This document shows, in pieces, positions 34,990-47,238 of a DNA stretch of 64,000 bases. Position numbers and translations under genes: made by a program. The notes under the pieces were generated by a model. It was given only the letters and a program-made list of their open reading frames with translations. It did no database searches and was not told where the DNA came from. Source of the DNA: Homalodisca vitripennis (Eukaryota; Arthropoda; Insecta; Hemiptera; Cicadellidae); the NCBI RefSeq assembly GCF_021130785.1, contig NC_060210.1, forward strand, positions 185,476,001-185,540,000, read 5' to 3'. Each line of letters starts with the position of its first letter. The first letter of the stretch is position 1.

Positions 34990-36440
34990 GATGAGAGGGG
35001 AGACGCCCCCTTAGGCCACTCCCAAGAGTACGACGGCACTGGTCCACCGAACACGGATCGCGCCACTAGGAAGAAGGCAGCAGCGCGAGCGCGATCAGGT
35101 GGCGGTGTTAAGCCACTAATTACTGTACTGTTTGAGAACAGAAATAGCGGCTGGGGTAAACACTCCCATGAGTACGGCACCGGTCCACCGAACACGGATC
35201 GCGCCACTAGGAAGAAGGCAGCAGCGCGAGCGCGATCAGGTGGCGGTGTTAAGCCACTAATTACTGTACTGTTTGAGAACCGAAATAGCGGCTGGGGTAA
35301 ACACTCCCATGAGTACGGCACCGGTCCACCGAACACGGATCGCGCCACTAGGAAGAAGGCAGCAGCGCGAGCGCGATCAGGTGGCGGTGTTAAGCCACTA
35401 ATTACTGTACTGTTTGAGAACCGAAATAGCGGCTGGGTAAACACTCCCATGAGTACGGCACCGGTCCACCGAACACGGATCGCGCCACTAGGAAGAAGGC
35501 AGCAGCGCGAGCGCGATCAGGTGGCGGTGTTAAGCCACTAATTACTGTACTGTTTGAGAACCGAAATAGCGGCTGGGGTAAACACTCCCATGAGTACGGC
35601 ACCGGTCCACCGAACACGGATCGCGCCACTAGGAAGAAGGCAGCAGCGCGAGCGCGATCAGGTGGCGGTGTTAAGCCACTAATTACTGTACTGTTTGAGA
35701 ACCGAAATAGCGGCTGGGGTAAACACTCCCAAGAGTACGGCACTGGTCCACCGAACACGGATCGCGCCACTAGGAAGAAAGGCAGCAGCGCGAGCGCGAT
35801 CAGGTGGCGGTGTTAAGCCACTAATTACTGTACTGTTTGAGAACAGAATTATCGGCTGGGGTAAACACTCCCATGAGTACGGCACCGGTCCAACGAACAC
35901 GGATCGCGCCACTAGGAAGAAGGCAGCAGCGCGAGCGCGATCAGGTGGCGGTGTTAAGCCACTAATTACTGTACTGTTTGAGAACCGAAATAGCGGCTGG
36001 GGTAAACACTCCCTTGAGTACGGCACCGGTCCACCGAACACGGATCGCGCCACTAGGAAGAAGGCAGCAGCGCGAGCGCGATCAGGTGGCGGTGTTAAGC
36101 CACTAATTACTGTACTGTTTGAGAACCGAAATAGCGGCTGGGGTAAACACTCCCATGAGTACGGCACCGGTCCACCGAACACGGATCGCGCCACTAGGAA
36201 GAAGGCAGCAGCGCGAGCGCGATCAGGTGGCGGTGTTAAGCCACTAATTACTGTACTGTTTGAGAACCGAAATAGCGGCTGGGGTAAACACTCCCATGAG
36301 TACGGCACCGGTCCACCGAACACGGATCGCGCCACTAGGAAGAAGGCAGCAGCGCGAGCGCGATCAGGTGGCGGTGTTAAGCCACTAATTACTGTACTGT
36401 TTGAGAACCGAAATAGCGGCTGGGGTAAACACTCCGAGTA
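34990..36440. repeat. 141-bp GC-rich satellite, about ten units, open on both strands
   Basis: Unit starts (GAGTACGGCACCGG) at 35170, 35311, 35451, 35592, 35733, 35875, 36016, 36157 and 36298 give a period of 140-142 bp, mostly 141. Each unit includes GGATCGCGCC and GCGCGATCAGG arms about 27 bp apart, able to form a stem, and a CACTAATTACTGTACTGTTT block. Since 141 is divisible by three, 47-residue repeats are open on both strands (for example 35695-36441 plus, 35679-36452 minus). Units are almost identical. Single-base indels in some units shift the frame, which argues against coding. Confidence 0.95.
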
Positions 36441-37065
36441 AACAGTAAGCAATAAACCGGCGCGGGCGTCACTTGGCTGTACCGTGTCTGATAGCGCTGA
36501 GTTTTTGCTGCATTTCGCTTGAAAATGTGCTTCTGTAGGCGTAAATCGCGACCTTGTGATAAATCTGGATACTTGCTTCAGGCATTATCGAGTAGTAGTT
36601 TGGGACTATGGATTTAATCTGTCTGTGTTACCCTTCTGCAGCAATGTATTAAAATATTTTTTATTAAACTTACAATTTATTATGCAAAAGTCACAAAGTT
36701 TGGTATATATATTTTAATTGTGTATAATTATACTATATCATAAAATTTTTAATTTTAGCCGTCTTTGAGAAGAAATTTGCATAGTTTTTTTTATATTTTT
36801 ATCATCATCATATCCCCTTTAAGGAAACAAGATAACAATTAATTAGCACAAACGAAACATGCCTAGTGCTCCCTATTTATGAAAACAAATGTCAACCCCC
36901 TCAGTTTATTGGCCGATTAGCGAAGTTATCCATTCATAACTCAAGGATAATTCGTCAGAGGTTTGGTAAGGTAGTGATCATTGTGGTGACTTCATTTCAC
37001 GTCGGTAACATTTTTATTCAAGATAGTAATGAAATTTAGGGAAAACTGTCAAACGACGCTTGAAA
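36441..37065. other. Unannotated sequence
   Basis: A GC-richer 100 bp follows the satellite (36450-36560), then AT-rich DNA. Nothing is recognised. Confidence 0.4.
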
Positions 37066-37073
37066 GGTTTTAT

Positions 37074-37145
37074 TGGCATCCCGGGGAATCGAGTCCCTGA
37101 CATCTCAGCTTGGAAGCAGCTGCTTTACCATTGGGCTACAGTCAA
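37074..37145 (-). tRNA. tRNA-like sequence (tRNA pseudogene or SINE head)
   Basis: The minus strand reads TAGCCCAATGGTAAAGC (A-box-like), CAGCTGCTTCCAAGCTG (an anticodon-arm-like hairpin) and GGGACTCGATTCCCC (a strong B box with T-arm). The spacing fits a tRNA body. The 5' and 3' acceptor strands (TTTTGAC and GGGATGCC) do not pair. If loop position 33 is T, the anticodon would be TCC (Gly), but the stem then mispairs. A working tRNA is unlikely; a pseudogene or the head of a SINE is more probable. Confidence 0.4.
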
Positions 37146-37689
37146 AATCGACAGTTACTAGTCATGGGAAGGTCTTAACAGAACACGAAATAAGAAATTT
37201 GAAATATTAATATGTAATAATACGAGTATCGCTATACAGTAATTTAATTTTTTATATTCTCTCGTGCTATTGTTCAAATAGTTGTAATATTATCTTCTTA
37301 AAAAATCCATAGTAAACATTTAAAGATTGTGTTCCGTTTTATTCCGTATTTTGTTTATGGTACATTAAAACAAGATATTGCTCAGTGCATAAAAATTAAC
37401 ACATCATTAAACCACAAAGATGCCTGAACTTTGTTAGTATTAATGAGTACATATTAAAAATAAGTACGAGTATAATTGGTTTTTTTACACAAATAGATTG
37501 CAAAATGGGAAAACCGAATATGCTAATGATAATCACACGAACTCACATATTACTCATAAGATAACAGAAGCAAATTTCCCCCACATACTCTTGAGGAATT
37601 AGTGTACATGTGGCTACACTATTTTCGGCTACCGACTGTTGGAGTTCTCACTGGGTTATTAGCGCTTCAGCGATAACTGGTCAGCAGAC

Positions 37690-38690
37690 CGATTCCTTGG
37701 TGTCACCTTATCTGTACAGGGCTTTCACTTGCATATGTACTATATGAGGCCAACGAGATCCCTCTCTGCACCATTTAGTAGACCGTTTCCTCGGTGTCAC
37801 CTTATCTGTGCTGGGCTTTCACTTGCATATGTACTATATGAGGCCAACGAGATCCCTCTCTGCACCATTTAGTAGACCGTTTCCTCGGTGTCACCTTATC
37901 TGTGCTGGGCTTTCACTTGCATATGTACTATATGAGGCCAACGAGATCCCTCTCTGCACCATTTAGTCGACCGATTCCTCGGTGTCACCTTATCTGTGCT
38001 GGGCTTTCACTTGCATATGTACTATATGAGGCCAACGAGATCCCTCTCTGCACCATTTAGTCGACCGATTCCTCGGTGTCACCTTATCTGTGCAGGGCTT
38101 TCACTTGCATATGTACTATATGAGGCCAACGAGATCCCTCTCTGCACACCATTTAGTCCGTTACCTTTCCTCGTCACCTTATCTGTGCAAGGGGGCTTTC
38201 ACTTGCACTTGCATATGATACGGGGGAAAAAAATGGGAGTGAGTAAAAAAACCAAAAAACGAGATCCTCTCTGCACCATTTAGTAGACCGTTTCCTCGGT
38301 GTCACCTTATCTGTGCTGGGCTTTCACTTGCATATGTACTATATGAGGCCAACGAGATCCCTCTCTGCACCATTTAGTCGACCGATTCCTCGGTGTCACC
38401 TTATCTGTGCAGGGCTTTCACTTGCATATGTACTATATGAGGCCAACGAGATCTCTCTCTCTGCACCATTTAGTAGACCGATTCCTCGGTGTCACCTTAT
38501 CTGTGCAGTGCTTTCACTTGCATATGTACTATATGAGGCCAACGAGATCCCTCTCTGCACCATTTAGTCGACCGATTCCTCGGTGTCACTTCATTTTTAC
38601 TGGCCTTTCACTAGCATTTTTGCTTTATAAAGTCTATGAGATTACTCTCTGCATGACTTTATAGACCGTTTCCTCGTTGTCATATCATCT
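37690..38690. repeat. 94-bp minisatellite, about ten units
   Basis: CTTATCTGTGCTGGGCTTTC recurs at 37801, 37895 and 37989 (94-bp period). Each unit goes on with TGCATATGTACTATATGAGG, CCAACGAGATCCCTCTCTGC and ACCATTTAGTAGACCG. Units decay from 38580 and one is disrupted at 38150-38260. Open frames such as 37996-38283 are by-products. Confidence 0.95.
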
Positions 38691-41600
38691 GTCCTAGGCT
38701 TGTACTAGCATATGTGACATAATTTATGTGATAATTTAGGCTTCACCTCATCACTGCTGGACTGCATTAATTACCAGTAGCTGTGCTAGGTGAGGTCGTT
38801 CCAGTGTACTGTAGCACAAAGGGGTGGTAGACTGTAAAGCCAAATCGTCGTGCATTACTTTATGATGTAATTCTGTTAAATTATAGCAAATTCATATAAA
38901 GCTCTGATATGTCTAGCACTAAATTTGTTATCCTGAATTCTTTGATATCTTTGGCTGGTTGCTGAAGAGTGGGTGGTCTAATTTGATTATCCTGATCTTT
39001 TTTTAAGAACTTTATTAACTAAAAGGGAAGTGAGTAGTTTTTACTGGTTGAGTCGACAATATGCAAACGATTTAGTGAGTAGTCTGTAACTAATGAAACG
39101 AACACAAAACTTTTAATTACGGACTAGTGTGCTAAATTTTGTTGATAATTTACTTGTTTGAAATGTTTGGTTCGCTTAGACACAAGTAAGAAGTTTGGGA
39201 TTGTATCGCTTTGAAATATGCATCGTGTAGCGCGCCATGCTTTTTACGGGTCTTTGAAACGCCGTAGTTAAGTTACAGAGGAATTGCTAGTCCATTGTCA
39301 GCCTAAACACGTGACGACTCGGGTGCAGCGTATTCATGACTGTTTAGTTCGACGTGTTTGTGTTGGAAAATGCCGGCGAGGGGAGAATAAATTTAGACCT
39401 TGTGTGATATTTATATTTGTGAACTTCAGTTCCTCTCTGATCACATCCGCTGTTGTAAATATCGACTCCTGGAAAACCAAACAGATTCGATTTCTTCTCG
39501 TATTGGTTTGTTTTATTCAGACCTTTTTTCAACTTTTCGTCGTAAAATTTACAGAAAGAGCTCGTATTTGTTTTGCGATTTGGTTCGGATAGTTTAAAAA
39601 TTGCTTCCTCTTTTCGAGGTGGCCAATCAACCCAATAAATGCACTAGAGAGTTCATGCTAGGTAATGTTTCTGGGTACTTATAATATGTACAGTGTAGCC
39701 CAATTAAGCCAGAGCAATATTTTAGAGAAAATATTAGACCTAAATCTTTATCCACAGAAAGCTTTGTACAAAATTAAATTTCTAGTTGCTTTGGAGGTTT
39801 TTATGGGTCGTAGAGGAATAGCTGGGTTCCATAATCGTTTCTGGGCACATCTAAACTCCTCCCTTCCTTAGAACTATTTATAGACGTCATAATTGCTCGT
39901 TAAAGGTTTTCGAAAAGACCTAAAGTTTTTTGTAAATTTTATCCTAGGGTTGTCAAGAAAAGTAAATAAAATAGCACCTACACTGTTTCTTCAAATCTCC
40001 AGTAGTACAAAACTCATTTTTGTAAAATTTGTAAAAAAAGTTATTCTTGAAATGGACAATAATTAGTGTTGCCTCTTGAATTTAGGTCCAAGTATAACAT
40101 GTTTTATGCCGTCAGGTTGTGAATTGAAATACACCTCTTTACTGAGATGAGCTTGAAGGTACAGAGTAGCTTTTTTTATTTCATAGTGAGCTTTTTTTTT
40201 GTAACAGCCACAAAATTATTAACTTCCTCTTGAGATAACGTAGTGACTACCTACTGTAAGGTAAAGATAGAAGCCAGTTTTGCAGACAGAAATTCGGAAG
40301 ACATATTTCATGGAACAACAATGGCTTCAATGGCATCAGGAATACATTCTAGACGTTTTTATGTTTGTTCAGATACATCCCATATTACGTTGTTATTATA
40401 GTGATACCCATTATACTTTCATCCAGTGTTTAAAACGCCTATTAAACTCGACGGAATTCCTTGTTATCAAATAATCATATCGAGTTTCCTTAATTGCTGC
40501 TGAAAAACATAGTACCAGATACCAGAATCTGGTTTGGTACCTGATACGATGAAGATTTACCACGGCGCCGTAACCGCATGTTCTCGCGGTTGGTGTGAAC
40601 AGACCACTCGAGGTGTACCTGGATACGACCTCGTGAATTAGTATATTATTTTGGATACCTGTAGTTCCTCTCAATATCACTCCGGATACTCTGCATCCTG
40701 GATACGAGAGGTCTCGGAAGGGGGAGAGGGACATTTCCCCATGTTTACAACTAGTTGTCTTTGTCAGGCCAATTTTAAATGTTTGTTGTTATATGCCATG
40801 TGTATCTGCTACTTGGTCAGTGTTACCACATTTTACGCAGGGATATATCAAAAAGCTGACTACATGTTGTAAAGAAGCCATATTGATCGTTTCAGCCAAG
40901 CACGATGCATAATGCATATCCGCTTTCTTCCATTCGACTGTATAAGCGTATGTTCGTTACAGGCTGTACCAGTTTTGGTTGAAAATTTGATAACTGAAGA
41001 TGGCTCTTCACACGCCCAACATTTTAGTTGTTTCAGTAATGTTTCGACGTAGTGTGGAACAGGGATACTTTGATAATTGTTACAGTTATAAAATTATCCT
41101 TCTTGATAAAGTGTGAAATAAAAATACCATATTTAAGCCCTTAAAGCGCTAGTCTATATTGTGAACAGACCCTAAAGTTGTAAAAAAAACTTTTATTCTA
41201 TCAATTTGTATTTTAATTTTAGAATTATTAGATATATTACTACAAGAAAATAAGTTAAAATCATTTTTTAAATTCTTATGGTAAAGTTATTAACAACTTA
41301 ATAATTATGTAAATGTATGCAATGTAGACATAAATACGCAAAAGACAAATTGGTGCTATCTTGTTTAATAACAAAATAATACAATATTACTGTATAACAA
41401 TTGGGTTATTACATTAGTTTGCCGACAAAATATTACATGTGGGTTTTATGGGAAACCATTGATCATTTTACACAAAAAAATCTACTTTGGAGTGATAAAC
41501 CTGAAAACATTCATCTGGGTGGAGGATGGGTTTTATCTGGTTTGGTTTGGCTAAATGCGCTATTATTTACAACACACAGAGTAAAACACCAATAATTATA

Positions 41601-41899
41601 AAATTTAGACTAAAAATTGTCAAATCACAGAAAGTAACTTAAACAGTCAGTTAGTAAACTTACTGGCGTAAATAACCGTATCTGGGTCAGGGGACAACTG
41701 AAAATGAACAGCTGTTGCTTTGCATCTTTCTATGGATCAGTAATCATCATAAACAGCAGTGAAGACAGCTTTGTTTAGTCCAAACTGTAGAAATAAACGT
41801 CGTAACTGCTCTCTATAGGATATTTTTAATCGCCAAAAATTTCGCTTTTTACCGAGAAAGCGCTATCGCGTTTTAGCGAACAACTTAGCCTCGTTGAAA
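38691..41899. other. Unannotated 3.2-kb stretch
   Basis: Open frames at 39284-39592, 40411-40734 (minus) and 41401-41595 are the longest, but I recognise none of them and see no splice signals that would join them. The base composition is AT-rich and ordinary. Confidence 0.4.
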
Positions 41900-41914
41900 G
41901 GGTTTCCTTCATTT

Positions 41915-42400
41915 TGCCTAACGATAATAGTAAGGTAAGGTATACGGAGTCGTTGGCCAATGATAATGTCGAGTTACACATCTGGAGTTGACAAAACAGT
42001 AACTTTCACCTGACATAACAAATCGTTACACACATGCGACACAGCGTGTTTTGCCGTGGCGTAGTGTCAACTTATCAGCATCGCTTGTCCTAGTATAAAC
42101 AGCTGATCGTACATTTTCCCTAACGATAATACTAAAAGTAGAGTATACGGAGTAGTTGGCCAGTGACAATGTCGAGTTACACATCTGGAGTTGACAAAAC
42201 AGTAACTTTCACCTGACATAACAAATAGTTGCACACATGCGACACAGCGTGTTGTGCCGTGGCGTAGTGTCAACTTATCCGCATCGGTAGTGCTAGTAGA
42301 AACAGCTGCTCACATAGTCTCCATCAGTGCCAGCTGTGTCTCACATATCTCAAGGGCAGAGATAGCGTCTTCAATCAGAACTGAAGCGTCTTCCGCTTTT
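41915..42400. repeat. Duplicated GC-richer unit (family D), two copies
   Basis: Two tandem units about 200 bp apart share CTAACGATAATA, ATACGGAGT and GTTGGCCA. They also share ATGTCGAGTTACACATCTGG, AGTTGACAAAACAGTAACTT, TCACCTGACATAACAAAT and GCCGTGGCGTAGTGTCAACT. The second ends with AACAGCTGCTCACATAGTC and CATCAGTGCCAGCTGTG. A third, diverged copy lies at 50640-50885. The open frames here (42067-42273 minus, 42254-42469 plus) are not shared with that copy. Confidence 0.7.
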
Positions 42401-42479
42401 AGGTTATGTTCAATGTTCTTTGTTTTTTATCTAAAACCGCTAAGTTACCAAGTTCAGAAAATGTTTTAGCGGTTCAAAT

Positions 42480-43930
42480 GCTAACTTTAATATTATATTT
42501 TGGGTTCCTTTTTCAGTTATTAGTGAGGTAAGTGCACAAATATTCCAAAAACGATTGTATTTGTGTCATACGCAAAATTGGAAAATTACTTTAAAACGTC
42601 ATAACCTTTCTGGTTGTAACAATTATTAATACAATTAGAATATTAAGTTCATTAATACTATAAAAGTGTCCGATTTTCCAACGTCTCATGCAGCACGGAT
42701 TTTACAAAAATACTGTCAACAATTTACAATTACAATTACAATTTTGTGGTCGCCGTTCTTTGCAATTGAAGACGGGACCGCGGAAATGGCTCAGGTAGTA
42801 TCTGACGCTGACCTAATTCGATTAGTCGCGATAACAGTCTTGTACAAAGTTAGTTTATTTGTTTACCAGCATCTTTTGGACACAATTTCATCCAAACTGA
42901 TCGGTAGACAATTTTGTTGGGAGAAGGTTGGCTAAAACCACTTTTTAAAAATACACTTTTTTATTTTTTTACAAAAATAAATTCCTTGTTTCTTTACGAA
43001 AACCATGATTTATAACACAATACATAAATATTATCGATTGATTATTAATTAATTTCTTTTTAAAGGCAGTTTGAAGGTAGCCAATAGACTACCGTTGCAT
43101 CGTGTTTATGTATAGTGTAGAGTAACAGTACTAATATATATTCACACAAACGTTCATCGCCAAAAGCATTAATGCTCCACACAAAATAAATATTCTGAGA
43201 CCTCTAAAAGAAACTAGTATAACAAAAATGTCTTCATGAATTGACACAAAATGAAAGTATAAATCATGTAGTTTCCAATATTATGAAATGGACGCATTAG
43301 ACGTAGTATTAACATGGTGCAATAGCCGAGTTAGAAGTTTTTGAGAGAATGGGTGTAGAAGAAGGAAAAAGTACATTGGATTGCGTAAAATTGGCGATAA
43401 AGCCTCACAAGAAACTGACAAAGAAGCTAGAGTGAAGGAAAGACAAAGTAAAATGAAGAAAGAAGTACTTTTAATTGTACTTTTCGAAGTGCTCTCTTCT
43501 TTCCGAGAGGTTATCAGAAACTTTTTATTTTGAGTTTTAGGTACCTGTATTTCAGCTTTTGAATTTTGTGTGTTACGTATGTTTATAGGTACCAATGTAC
43601 TAAATAATAGTTAATCTCTATAGTAAATAACTGTCACAAAAATATACTATTAAAACTTCAAATTTATGTCCAAAAATAAATTTTATTTGAATGAAAGTAA
43701 TTATATATTTACCTCAAAGTATCCTCGAGATGAAGAAAGAATAATCATCTTAACAAGCCTAGTAGTAGGTTTTGCTCTGCAGATAACATGAAATGTGTAT
43801 TGTTCCCCATTTAAACGCATGTAAAACCGTGTAGAGGCATGCTCCCCTTAAAAGGTTGTGATAAGCAAGCGTACTATTTTTTCATATTGTTTTGTTGTTT
43901 TTGGACATCCTTCTGTAATGTAGACTTGTA
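42480..43930. other. Unannotated sequence
   Basis: Mostly AT-rich. A short segment at 43320-43470 has a faint resemblance to the basic C-terminal tail of some transposases (see findings). Nothing firm is visible. Confidence 0.4.
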
Positions 43931-43941
43931 GAGACCCTTAC

Positions 43942-44026
43942 CGTATGATGCAGCGTAGATTCCGTGTACCAAGTCAGCTCGATGTTGATTGTCGACAACC
44001 AGAGGTACTGTGATTCCTTTCCGAGT
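43942..44026 (-). CDS. Possible isolated coding exon, product not recognised
   Basis: On the minus strand an 85-bp segment reads TRKGITVPLVVDNQHRAD then LVHGIYAASY without a stop. It looks more like real protein than the AT-rich noise around it. It is bounded by a good acceptor (CTAAT branch-like site, T-rich tract, then CTTCAG at about 44027-44045) and a good donor (G|GTAAGG at 43941-43936). The frame also stays open beyond both sites, from a stop near 44078 to one near 43876. I do not recognise the domain, and it does not match the IDGF exon at 73-237. It could be an exon of another minus-strand gene, a transposon relic or chance. Confidence 0.3.
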
Positions 44027-44079
44027 CTGAAGATCAGTTTTACAACTATTAGAGAAAAAATTACAACTTTGTAAATTAC

Positions 44080-44685
44080 GTTAGTGAGAGGTTTAAATCT
44101 TTTCCTCGAAAAAGGTAATCTTTATAATGCAAGAGAGGCCCGTAAGTCAGAATGCTAATACGAGTGTTGGTTTCTGTTAGGTATTTCTTCTAACTTCCTA
44201 AAGCTCTTAAATCGTTAGTCAAAATCTGTCGAGTAAAGTGAAGCCTCAATGAGCAATTATTGTATACTTACTCTACGGTAGTTACGACTGAAATATTGAG
44301 TCTTACTACTATTTACTTCTGTATTAACATTTTGTGAAGTAAATGAGTTCAACTCAACATTTAAGTGATTTCGAATCAAGTTAGACTCAAGCTAGTTAAA
44401 AGTCCACGTCGTTGTATTTGGAATATTCGCGACCTGGCAATGTTGTTGTACGGTACCCACACGGATTATCGGGTCGGATGTCTGCTTGTCGCAAAAATAG
44501 CGAACAAACCGTGTTTTGATGGGCGCGTTGCCAGACAGCATGACATTATCTATTTCCATAAATCATGAAAGTGCTCGATAAATAAAAATGCAAACTTATC
44601 ACGTTTGCGTTTTGCTATCTAAATTAGATAGCATTCAACCGGTGATGACCTGAATTCTCAAAGTTCACACTTGGGTGTCTCGTTT
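44080..44685. other. Unannotated sequence
   Basis: The 67-codon open frame at 44365-44568 is not recognised. A small hairpin, GCTATCTAAATTAGATAGC, lies at about 44612-44630. Nothing else. Confidence 0.4.
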
Positions 44686-45656
44686 TATTGATGATAGCAA
44701 TTATTTAAAACCCCAGCCACTCTACCAAAAGAGAGCCCTCACTCAAGGTGTCTCGTACTGTGGATGATAGCAATTTAAGACCCCAGCCACTCTACTGGAA
44801 GGCAGCACTCACTCAAGGTGTCTCATGCTGTGGATGATAGCAATTTAAGACCCCAGCCACTCTACTGGAAGGCAGCACTCACTCAAGGTGTCTCGTGCGG
44901 TGTATGATAGCAATTTAAGACCCCAGCCACTCTACTGGAAGGCAGCACTCACTCAAGGTGTCTCATGCTGTGGATGATAGCAATTTAAGACCCCAGCCAC
45001 TCTACTGGAAGGCAGCACTCACTCAAGGTGTCTCATGCTGTGGATGATAGCAATTTAAGACCCCAGCCACTCTACTGGAAGGCAGCACTCACTCAAGGTG
45101 CCTCATGCTGTGGATGATAGCAATTTAAGACCCCAGCCACTCTACTGGAAGGCAGCACTCACTCAAGGTGTCTCATGCTGTGGATGATAGCAATTTAAGA
45201 CCCCAGCCACTCTACCGGAAGAAAGCCCTCACTCAAGGTGTCTCATGCTGTGGATGATAGCAATTTAAGACCCCAGCCACTCTACCGGAAGGCAGCCCTC
45301 ACTCAAGGTGTCTCATGCTGTGGATGATAGCAATTTAAGACCCCAGCCACTCTACTGGAAGGCAGCACTCACTCAAGGTGTCTCATGCTGTGGATGATAG
45401 CAATTTAAGACCCCAGCCACTCTACCGGAAGGCGAGCCCTCACTCAAGTTGTCTCGTGCGGTGGATGATAGCAGTTTAAGACCCCAGCCACTCTACCGGA
45501 AAAAAACCCTCACTCAAGGTGTCTCATGCGGTGGATGATAGCAGTTTAAGACCCCAGCCACTCTACCGGAAGACAGACCATACTCAAGGTGTCTTATGCG
45601 GTGGATGATTACAGTTTAAGACCCCAGCCACTCTACCGGAAGACAGGCCCTCACAG
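44686..45656. repeat. 70-bp minisatellite, about 14 units
   Basis: Unit blocks: TGGATGATAGCAATTTAAGA, CCCCAGCCACTCTACTGGAA, GGCAGCACTCACTCAAGGTG, TCTCATGCTG. The period from 44761 to 44831 is 70 bp. Units are most alike in the middle and diverge at both ends, the usual pattern for an array kept uniform by unequal exchange. Confidence 0.95.
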
Positions 45657-46054
45657 AAGCCGTTGGCTCTGATTTGATCGTCCGTGCACTTGGAAGCCTT
45701 CCCTTGTCGCGGTGCCTATTGGATTAGAAAGGGCTGGTAGAGTGTAATAAGGTGAAGCAGGCAGCACGTGGGCTGAATGTAATCATTTGATAACACAGAC
45801 ACGTTAGGAAATGGACACTTCAGGAAGTCTGGCTGGAAAATATTAAAAACCGAGTGTAGTAAAATGACCTAAACGTTTTCCTCACTAAAACAATGTTAAA
45901 CATCATGCACTTTACGCCCTTATATTTTTCGTAGCGTTAAGGGATTCGACTCATTTTTTAATATATATTTAATACGCATCCCAAAGCTTTTTTGTTCTTT
46001 TTTATGAGATGTATGCTTTTGAATATTTAAACGATTAAATACACACAGCTTGAG

Positions 46055-47238
46055 ATATTTGTTCTGAATAACCTGTAAAAATGTTGAAAAACATCGTTTA
46101 GAACGGTTTGATGGTTTGTTGAGTTAGCTTTTAGTAAGCTGGAATTTGCATGTGGAAGGGTACGGTTTTAAGTTCATTTACCTTAATTAATATTTCGATG
46201 AAAGTTTATACTTGAGTTTTTAGCAATTATCGTTTAGGAATCAAATATTTGTTCTGAATAACCTGTACCGTTATTATAGTACATATATTAAATTTTATAT
46301 GGAGCTAATACTTCGTAAATCAAAACAACGTTTCGGAAATACTTGATTTATTCCGAGATTAAAGTTCACTCAAAATTTGACAAAGTTTACAAACTTTAGA
46401 TTCGATTTTCTTGAAAACTTCACACAATCGAACAAATCTAATTAAGAGTCTGATCAAAAATGAATTAAAATTAAAATGAAACTAAAAATGTATACTTCTC
46501 CAAAAATGGTTTAAATTAACAAAATAAAATAAAAAGTTCTCTTTTCAAAATATTCAAAAAATCAATATAACACAAAACTTGATACTAATTTTACAACCAA
46601 AATTTAATTCACAATACTTCAAAAAGTGAATTAATTCTCAGACTCTATAAGATGGGAAACTTTAGAAATTTTAATTACAACAGTATAAAAATAAAAGATA
46701 TTAACTAAACGCTGGTACGGGACTTACTACTTTGAAGATTACGGAGGCTGATAGGGATTTAATACGCACTGAAGAAAAATTAAATACTTGAATTAAAATT
46801 TACACGCGATAAAAGAATTACTCTAAATCCCAAACTATAGGGTTAGAGGAAGAGCTGCCGCTTCTCAACAGGACGTCTGCACCTTCTCGTGGAAACTCCA
46901 AGACTGGACCCCCTCTCCGGGAACCGGCTCGGAACGTATCACCGTAGATATCTCGATCAGCTGATGTACCGGTCTAACTAAACAAACAATGTCCACTGCA
47001 CCGCGTCTAGTTAACCAAGAGCCTACTTCCTACCGCGATTCAGCATAAATAATTACAACTATTGTACAAACCTGTAAAAATGTTGAAAAACATCGTTTAG
47101 AAGGGTTTGCTGGTTTGTTGAGTTAGCTTTTAGTAAGTTGGAATTTGCATGTGGGAGGGTATGGTTTTAAGTTCATTTACCTTAATTAATATTTCGATGA
47201 AAGTTTATACTTGAGTTTTTAGCAATTATCGTTTAGGA
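46055..47238. repeat. 189-bp tandem duplication, second copy split by an insertion
   Basis: The first unit spans 46055-46243. The second starts at 46244 (AATATTTGTTCTGAATAACC), is interrupted at 46263, and resumes at 47069 with AACCTGTAAAAATGTTGAAA, running to about 47238. The two units are about 95% alike by eye. The intact first unit shows what the second looked like before insertion, so the ends of the insertion are exact. Confidence 0.8.
46264..47068. mobile_element. 805-bp insertion with LTR-like ends and a 4-bp target duplication (probable solo LTR)
   Basis: The insertion begins TGTACCG and ends TTGTACA, giving TG...CA ends with a 5-bp terminal inverted repeat (TGTAC/GTACA). It is flanked by AACC on both sides (46260-46263 and 47069-47072). 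This is the pattern of a solo LTR left by recombination of a Gypsy- or BEL-type retrotransposon. A possible poly(A) signal lies at about 46521 on the plus strand. The last 250 bp are GC-rich. As the target continues with TGTA, an 8-bp AACCTGTA duplication is also formally possible; the remaining ends would then show no inverted repeat, so I prefer the LTR reading. There is no coding sequence. Confidence 0.6.

Noticed and set aside
34905..36452. Large open frames on both strands as genes
   Set aside because: Both strands are open because the 141-bp unit is divisible by three; unit-length changes shift the frame between units.
37074..37145. Functional tRNA-Gly gene
   Set aside because: A- and B-box-like motifs are present but the acceptor strands do not pair and the anticodon stem is inconsistent.
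39284..39592. 102-residue open frame as a gene
   Set aside because: It overlaps other frames of similar length, has no recognised domain and no supporting splice or promoter signals.
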